Source: WHSW01 sp963846565 | GTDB taxonomy: Bacteria > Actinomycetota > Thermoleophilia > Solirubrobacterales > 70-9 | DNA length: 64,000 bases | Reading direction: 5' to 3' | NCBI GenBank assembly: GCA_963846565.1 | Contig: CAWJWL010000003.1 | Span: 434,001 to 498,000, forward strand | Shown: positions 60,041-64,000 of the stretch, piece after piece | Layout: each line of letters starts with the position of its first letter | Numbering within the stretch: the stretch's first letter is position 1 | The notes under the pieces: model-generated | The model's input: only the letters and a program-made list of their open reading frames with translations | What the model was told of the DNA's origin: nothing | Databases searched by the model: none | Made by a program: the position numbers and the translations under genes

Positions 60041-61096
60041 TCACGAAGTCGTCCGCGAGGGAGGATGCGCGCCGGGGGCATCGAGCTCCGTGACTCGCGA
60101 GCTGCCCGTCGGTGCATCGACAACAGGCGGCTCCTCTGGGCTGTTCGCCGACGTCGTCTCCGAGACGACGCGTTCGTCGATGACGTAAAGGGGCCGTCCC
60201 TTCACCTGGCCGAAGATCTTGCCGACGTAGAGCCCGGTCACCCCGGTGCTGATCACGATCACCCCGGTCATCAGCATCAGCAGCACACCCAGGCTGGCCC
60301 AGCCGGGCGGCGGGTTCTCGAACAGGGTCGCGTAGGTGATCAGCGCGCCGGCGGCGATCAGCCCGAGCGCAGCGACTGCGAACCCCGTGTAGACGACCCA
60401 GCGGAGCAGGTTCGTGGTCTGGAAGAAGATCCCGTCGGCGGCGACGCGCACGAGCCCGGCGAAGCTGTAGGCACTGCCACCGGCGTAGCGCTCCGACTGG
60501 TCGACCTCGATCGTCGTGTGCTCGAACCCGAGCCAGAGCAGAATCAGCAGGTACTGGCGATCGAGGTCGTTGAGCTGGAGGAAGGCGTCGATCACCTTGC
60601 GCGACGCGATACTCAGATTCGTGAACTCGGAGTCGACCTCGGTCTTCGCGATGAAGTTGGCGAGCCTGCGGTAGACGCGAGCGGTCAGCCGCCGGAAGAA
60701 CGTCTGCCTGCGTGCACTGCGCCTCGAGAGGACGACGTCGTAGCCCTCGAGCGCGGTCGAGTACAGCCGCGGGATCTCCTCGGGCGGATCCTCGAGATCG
60801 CAGTCGGTGACGACGATCCAGCGCCCTCGTGACTCGGCGAGCCCGGCGGTGATCGCCGGGTGCTGGCCGAAGTTGCGCGAGAGCCGGATCAGACGGACGC
60901 GACTGTCCCGGCCGGCAAGATCCTGAAGCGTCGCCCAGGCACCGTCCGGGCTGCGGTCATCGACGTAGATGATCTCGTAGTCGTCGGTGAGCGAGGCGCC
61001 GAGCACTTCGGTGAGCCGCCGGTGAAGCTCGACCAGACAGGGCTCGCAGCCGTAGACCGGCACGACGACGCTGAGCTCGACCGCCTCTTCGCTCAC
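60041..61096 (-). CDS. GT2 glycosyltransferase with C-terminal membrane helices (GtrB/DPM-like)
   Basis: 351 residues. LSVVVPVYGCEPCLVELHRRL, IIYVDDRSPDGAWATL, LSRNFGQHPAITAGLAES, the DCDLEDPPEEI metal site, then two helices (about 228-250 and 265-290) and GLYVGKIFGQVKGRPLYVI. A Ser/Pro/Thr-rich tail of about 40 residues ends it. It is likely to make a polyprenyl-phosphate-linked sugar. It lies 20 bp upstream of GT-C copy 4 on the same strand. Confidence 0.9.
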   Translation of the reverse strand: MSEEAVELSVVVPVYGCEPCLVELHRRLTEVLGASLTDDYEIIYVDDRSPDGAWATLQDLAGRDSRVRLIRLSRNFGQHPAITAGLAESRGRWIVVTDCDLEDPPEEIPRLYSTALEGYDVVLSRRSARRQTFFRRLTARVYRRLANFIAKTEVDSEFTNLSIASRKVIDAFLQLNDLDRQYLLILLWLGFEHTTIEVDQSERYAGGSAYSFAGLVRVAADGIFFQTTNLLRWVVYTGFAVAALGLIAAGALITYATLFENPPPGWASLGVLLMLMTGVIVISTGVTGLYVGKIFGQVKGRPLYVIDERVVSETTSANSPEEPPVVDAPTGSSRVTELDAPGAHPPSRTTS

Positions 61097-61131
61097 GCGG
61101 CGGAGAATAGTGTCGCCGGGGCCGCGCCGAT

Positions 61132-61863
61132 TCAGACCCTGGCGAGCATGAACAGCAGGTCCCCACGCCGGCGCGAGTTGAGGAAGTAGACCGCGTACAT
61201 GATCCGCGCCAGCAGCCGATCGCGCGGCCCGTACTCGTTCTCGGCCCGCATCGAGTTCTGCAGCCGGCGCGCGATCGGCGAATAGAAGGGAAACCCCCAG
61301 TAGACCGCGCGGACGGGCTCGAAGCCGGCTCTTCGGAGCTTCGTCTCGAGCTCCCCGCGGCGATAGTTGCGCACGTGGCCGACCTGCTCCTCCCAGGGTC
61401 GGTAGCGCTCGAAATCGCCCGCAATCGTCGCGATCATCAGCCAGCGCGAGCAGATCGACCGCATGTTGTGAAGCGCCGCCTCATCGTCCGGGAGGTGCTC
61501 GAGCACGAGCGAGCTGAAGACCAGGTCCCACGAGCCGGCCGGGGCGTCCGCCTGAATGTCGCCAAGCGAGAACTCGCCGTCCCAGTGCTCCCGCACCCGC
61601 TCGAGTGGCTCAGGGGCGATGTCGATGCCTGCGAGCGATTCGAGCGACCGCCCGGACGTGATCAGCGGCAGGTTGGAGCCGTCGCCGCAGCCGACCTCGA
61701 TCGCGCTTCGGTAATCGATCGTGGCGAGCAGATCCGCGAGGATCCGGCGCATGTGACGGTGGGCCGGGCCGAGCTGTTGCAGATCACCGTAGACCTCGCT
61801 CCAGATCCGGTCGTAGTCATGATCGACGGGCCCGGCCGCGGAATCGCCCATCGACCTGACCAT
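61132..61863 (-). CDS. Class I SAM-dependent methyltransferase
   Basis: About 243 residues from the ATG at 61861-61863; another ATG lies at 61851. An ATG further up (61893) would overlap the divergent ATP-grasp gene. SAIEVGCGDGSNLPLITSG (motif I), LAGIDIAPEPLERVREHW, WDLVFSSLVLEHLPDDEAAL, and the late YRRGELETKLRRAGFEPVRA. It is the last minus-strand gene of the region. Confidence 0.87.
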   Translation of the reverse strand: MVRSMGDSAAGPVDHDYDRIWSEVYGDLQQLGPAHRHMRRILADLLATIDYRSAIEVGCGDGSNLPLITSGRSLESLAGIDIAPEPLERVREHWDGEFSLGDIQADAPAGSWDLVFSSLVLEHLPDDEAALHNMRSICSRWLMIATIAGDFERYRPWEEQVGHVRNYRRGELETKLRRAGFEPVRAVYWGFPFYSPIARRLQNSMRAENEYGPRDRLLARIMYAVYFLNSRRRGDLLFMLARV

Positions 61864-61877
61864 ATACTCCGCCCGCG

Positions 61878-62954
61878 GTGCCAGGCGGTTCAAGCGACGA
61901 CGCTCCGCTGACGGTCCTCGTGCTCGGCGTCGGGGGCAACGTGAGCCAGGGGATCCTCAAGGCGCTCGAGCTCGTCGAACCGAGGCCGACGGTGGTGGCG
62001 GCGTGCATCGACCCCCTCGCTCCCGGCCTCTACCTCGCCGATCACGCCTACGTCTCGCCGAGGGCGGACGACGCCCGCTTTTTGCCGTGGCTCCTCGACG
62101 TCGTCCGCGAGCGTGACGTCGACGCGATCCTCTCCGGCGTCGAGCCCGTACTCGAGGAGCTCGCCGGCGCCGCGGCTGAGATCGCGCGGGAAACGGGCGC
62201 GAAGGCGATCGTCAGCGAGCCGCGGGTGCTCGCGATCGGGGCAGACAAGCAGCTGACCGCCGAGTGGCTTCGCGAGCGTGGCCTGAACGCGCCCGACAGC
62301 GCCCCCGCGTCCGACGCCGCGGCAGTCGAGGCCCTCGTGCGCGCGCACGGCTTTCCTCTGATCGCGAAGCCGCGGGCCGGCAAGGGCGCGCAGGGCGTGC
62401 TGACCGTCGACGGCGCGGCCGCGCTCGCCTACGCGCAGTCGCTCTCCGGCCACGTGATTCAACAGCTGCTCGGGCAGGCGAGCGAGGAGTACACGGTCGG
62501 CTGCTTTTGCGACCGCGACGGCGTCGTTCAGGGCGCGATGACGATGAGGCGCGAGCTCGCGTCCGGGACGACCGTGCGCGCCCGCGCCGTCGATGCTCCC
62601 GCCGTGCGCGATCAGGCCGTCGCGATCGTCGAAGCGCTGCAACCGACGGGTCCCTGCAACGTCCAGCTCCGCATGCACGAGGGCGAGCCCGTCGCCTTCG
62701 AGCTCAACATCCGCTTCTCGGGAACGACGCCCGCGCGCGCCCGTCTCGGCTTCAACGAGGTAGCCACCGCCCTCGAGCATCTCGTCCGCGGGCGGCCCTC
62801 GGCCGCAATGCCGGAGGTCACCGACGGCCTCGTCCTCCGCTACTGGAACGAGGTCTACGTCGACCCCGCGTCGGCCGATGAGCTCGCGGCGACGAAGCGG
62901 CTCGACCGGCCCGCCGATGCCCGTGCCGAGGTCGAGGACTGGGGCTCCGGTTGA
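61878..62954 (+). CDS. ATP-grasp ligase-like protein
   Basis: 358 residues, GTG start. The N-terminal pre-ATP-grasp Rossmann part (LTVLVLGVGGNVSQGILKAL) is followed by an ATP-grasp domain (GADKQLTAEWLRERGLN; PLIAKPRAGKGAQGVLTV; QQLLGQASEEYTVGCF; PVAFELNIRFSGTT, with the Mg-binding Glu and Asn). This CarB/PylC-like type ligates amino and carboxyl groups using ATP. Its stop overlaps the epimerase start (TTGA). It may attach an amino acid or similar group to a sugar. Confidence 0.85.
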   Translation: MPGGSSDDAPLTVLVLGVGGNVSQGILKALELVEPRPTVVAACIDPLAPGLYLADHAYVSPRADDARFLPWLLDVVRERDVDAILSGVEPVLEELAGAAAEIARETGAKAIVSEPRVLAIGADKQLTAEWLRERGLNAPDSAPASDAAAVEALVRAHGFPLIAKPRAGKGAQGVLTVDGAAALAYAQSLSGHVIQQLLGQASEEYTVGCFCDRDGVVQGAMTMRRELASGTTVRARAVDAPAVRDQAVAIVEALQPTGPCNVQLRMHEGEPVAFELNIRFSGTTPARARLGFNEVATALEHLVRGRPSAAMPEVTDGLVLRYWNEVYVDPASADELAATKRLDRPADARAEVEDWGSG

Positions 62955-63826
62955 GGATCCTGATCACGGGAGCGTCCGGATTCCTCGGCCGGGCGGTCGC
63001 GCGCCGGCTCCTCGCCGCGGGGAACGAGGTCGTCGGCGTGGCTCGCAGCGCCGGCAACGATGAGCTCGCGGAGTGGGCGGAGGTCGACCTCTCGAGGCCG
63101 GACGCAGCCGACGCTTTGGCTCGCCTTGCGCCGTGTGAGGCGGTCGTCCACGCGGCCGCCGAGATCGCCTACGACCTCGACGCGCCCGGGGCGGTCGCCG
63201 GCAACTGCGTAGGCACCCAGGCGGCGCTCAGCGCGGCGCTTCGGTGGCAGAGCTCTGCCCTCGTCTACATCTCGAGCATCGGCGTCATCGGCGTTCCGAC
63301 CGAGCTCCCGGTCACCGAGGACCATCCGGTCGCCCCGCCGACCGGCTACCACGCGGCGAAGCTGTTCGGCGAGCACCTGATGAAGCTCGCCTCGGATGGC
63401 GGCCTGCGCACCGTCTCGCTCCGGCTCACGGCGCCCGTCGGCGCCGGCATGCCCCCGCCGCGGATCCTCCCCACGTTCGTCGCCGCGGCGACCTCCGGGC
63501 GGCTGCTCGAGGTTGCCGGAGGCGGGACCCGGTCGCAGAACTACGTCGACGTCCGCGATGCGGCCGCCGCCGTGGAGGCAGCGCTCGCAGGGGGATCCGG
63601 GGTCGTCAACGTGGGCGGCGCCGCGAGCATCACCAACCTCGAGCTGGCGCGGCTCTGCGTCGAGGAGACCGGCTCATCCTCGGTGATCGAGACCCGCGGC
63701 ATCGACGCCCAGGAGGGCGTGCGGTGGGAGATCTCGCTCGCTCGCGCTGCCGCGCAACTCTCCTACGCACCCGCGTATAGCCTCTCCGACTCGATCGCGA
63801 GCATCGCCGAGGAGGCCGGCGAGTGA
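62951..63826 (+). CDS. NAD-dependent epimerase/dehydratase (extended SDR)
   Basis: 291 residues. It starts at a TTG (62951-62953) that overlaps the upstream TGA. The NAD motif is ITGASGFLGRAVARRLL, the active-site Tyr/Lys is in GYHAAKLFGEHL, and the preceding Ser is in YISSIGVIG. Substrate binding would involve RSQNYVDVRDAAAAVEAAL. It is likely to act on a nucleotide sugar, perhaps supplying the keto-sugar for the aminotransferase next door. Confidence 0.9.
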   Translation: MRILITGASGFLGRAVARRLLAAGNEVVGVARSAGNDELAEWAEVDLSRPDAADALARLAPCEAVVHAAAEIAYDLDAPGAVAGNCVGTQAALSAALRWQSSALVYISSIGVIGVPTELPVTEDHPVAPPTGYHAAKLFGEHLMKLASDGGLRTVSLRLTAPVGAGMPPPRILPTFVAAATSGRLLEVAGGGTRSQNYVDVRDAAAAVEAALAGGSGVVNVGGAASITNLELARLCVEETGSSSVIETRGIDAQEGVRWEISLARAAAQLSYAPAYSLSDSIASIAEEAGE

Positions 63827-64000
63827 TGGACGAGATCCCCTTCAACCGCGCCTGCCTCGTCGGCACCGAGGGCGGCTACATCGAGGAAGCCGTCGCGCGT
63901 GGATGGCTGGCCGCCGGCGGGCATTTCTCCCAGCTGAGCGAGGAGTGGATCGCTGAGCGGACGGGCGCCGAGCGCGCGCTGCTCACCCACTCCTGCACCG
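63826..64000 (+). CDS. DegT/DnrJ/EryC1/StrS aminotransferase, WecE-like (5' part only)
   Basis: The first 58 codons of a sugar aminotransferase, cut by the right edge. DEIPFNRACLVGTEGGYIEE, VARGWLAAGGHFS and the final LLTHSCT match dTDP-4-keto-6-deoxyglucose aminotransferases (WecE/RffA). The PLP lysine lies beyond the edge. Start choices are the ATG at 63826 (TGATG junction) or the GTG at 63823 in the same frame, which would make a GTGA overlap with the epimerase stop. Confidence 0.82.
   Translation, partial: MDEIPFNRACLVGTEGGYIEEAVARGWLAAGGHFSQLSEEWIAERTGAERALLTHSCT

Noticed and set aside
1..64000. tRNA, rRNA, CRISPR, insertion sequence or prophage
   Set aside because: None was found on reading: no cloverleaf-like T-arm consensus in the gaps, no transposase or integrase motifs, and no sharp change in composition.

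Overview
The window is high-GC (about 70% by eye), densely packed DNA from what looks like an actinobacterium. A Thermoleophilia/Solirubrobacterales-like lineage is my inference. It rests on the rplM-rpsI-glmM-glmS-acpS-nnr-alr gene order, an N-terminally extended S9, a GuaB3-type IMPDH relative and a short LysM protein beside a D,D-carboxypeptidase. No rRNA, tRNA, CRISPR array, transposase or integrase was seen, and no gene-free gap exceeds 300 bp.

Left part (1 to about 30 kb) is mostly housekeeping. It starts with the cut-off end of cytochrome c oxidase subunit II, a GT4 glycosyltransferase, a zinc-ribbon protein, a secreted Gly-tailed protein and a DrrA/DrrB-type ABC exporter (3429-5987). 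Then comes a long minus-strand block, read from 18.6 kb down to 6.3 kb: rplM, rpsI, glmM, glmS, a DUF3352-like lipoprotein, acpS, nnr, alr, a CCA-adding enzyme, a HIT protein, an enoyl-CoA hydratase and infA. This couples ribosomal proteins to amino-sugar and D-alanine supply for the cell wall. An M23-like secreted protein and a flippase read rightwards from 18.6 kb. A second minus block holds guaA, guaB3 (with a promoter, hairpins and a terminator in its leader), a PfkB sugar kinase, a D,D-carboxypeptidase, a LysM protein, pyrF and an HU protein.

Right part (about 27.8 to 64 kb) is a continuous surface-polysaccharide region. It contains a glycoside hydrolase lipoprotein, a UGM-like FAD oxidoreductase, four mutually related large multi-pass (GT-C-like) membrane proteins, seven GT2 and five GT4 glycosyltransferases, eight SAM methyltransferases (one TylF-like), a Wzx-like flippase, a left-handed beta-helix acyltransferase, a coiled-coil/helix-hairpin-helix protein, and an ATP-grasp/epimerase/WecE-type aminotransferase trio running off the right edge. 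The likely joint role is to assemble, methylate, acylate and export a complex glycan. Genes alternate strands but overlap heavily (ATGA, GTGA and TTGA junctions, and CTAG tail-to-tail stops).

Most notable points: the four-member GT-C-like family; a one-base frameshift in glmM; a roughly 190-residue Pro/Glu/Ala extension on ribosomal protein S9; a three-hairpin leader with terminator before guaB3; a strong inverted repeat between nnr and acpS; a pyrF whose conserved N-terminus lies upstream of any usual start codon; and a truncated-GT2/GT4 fusion.
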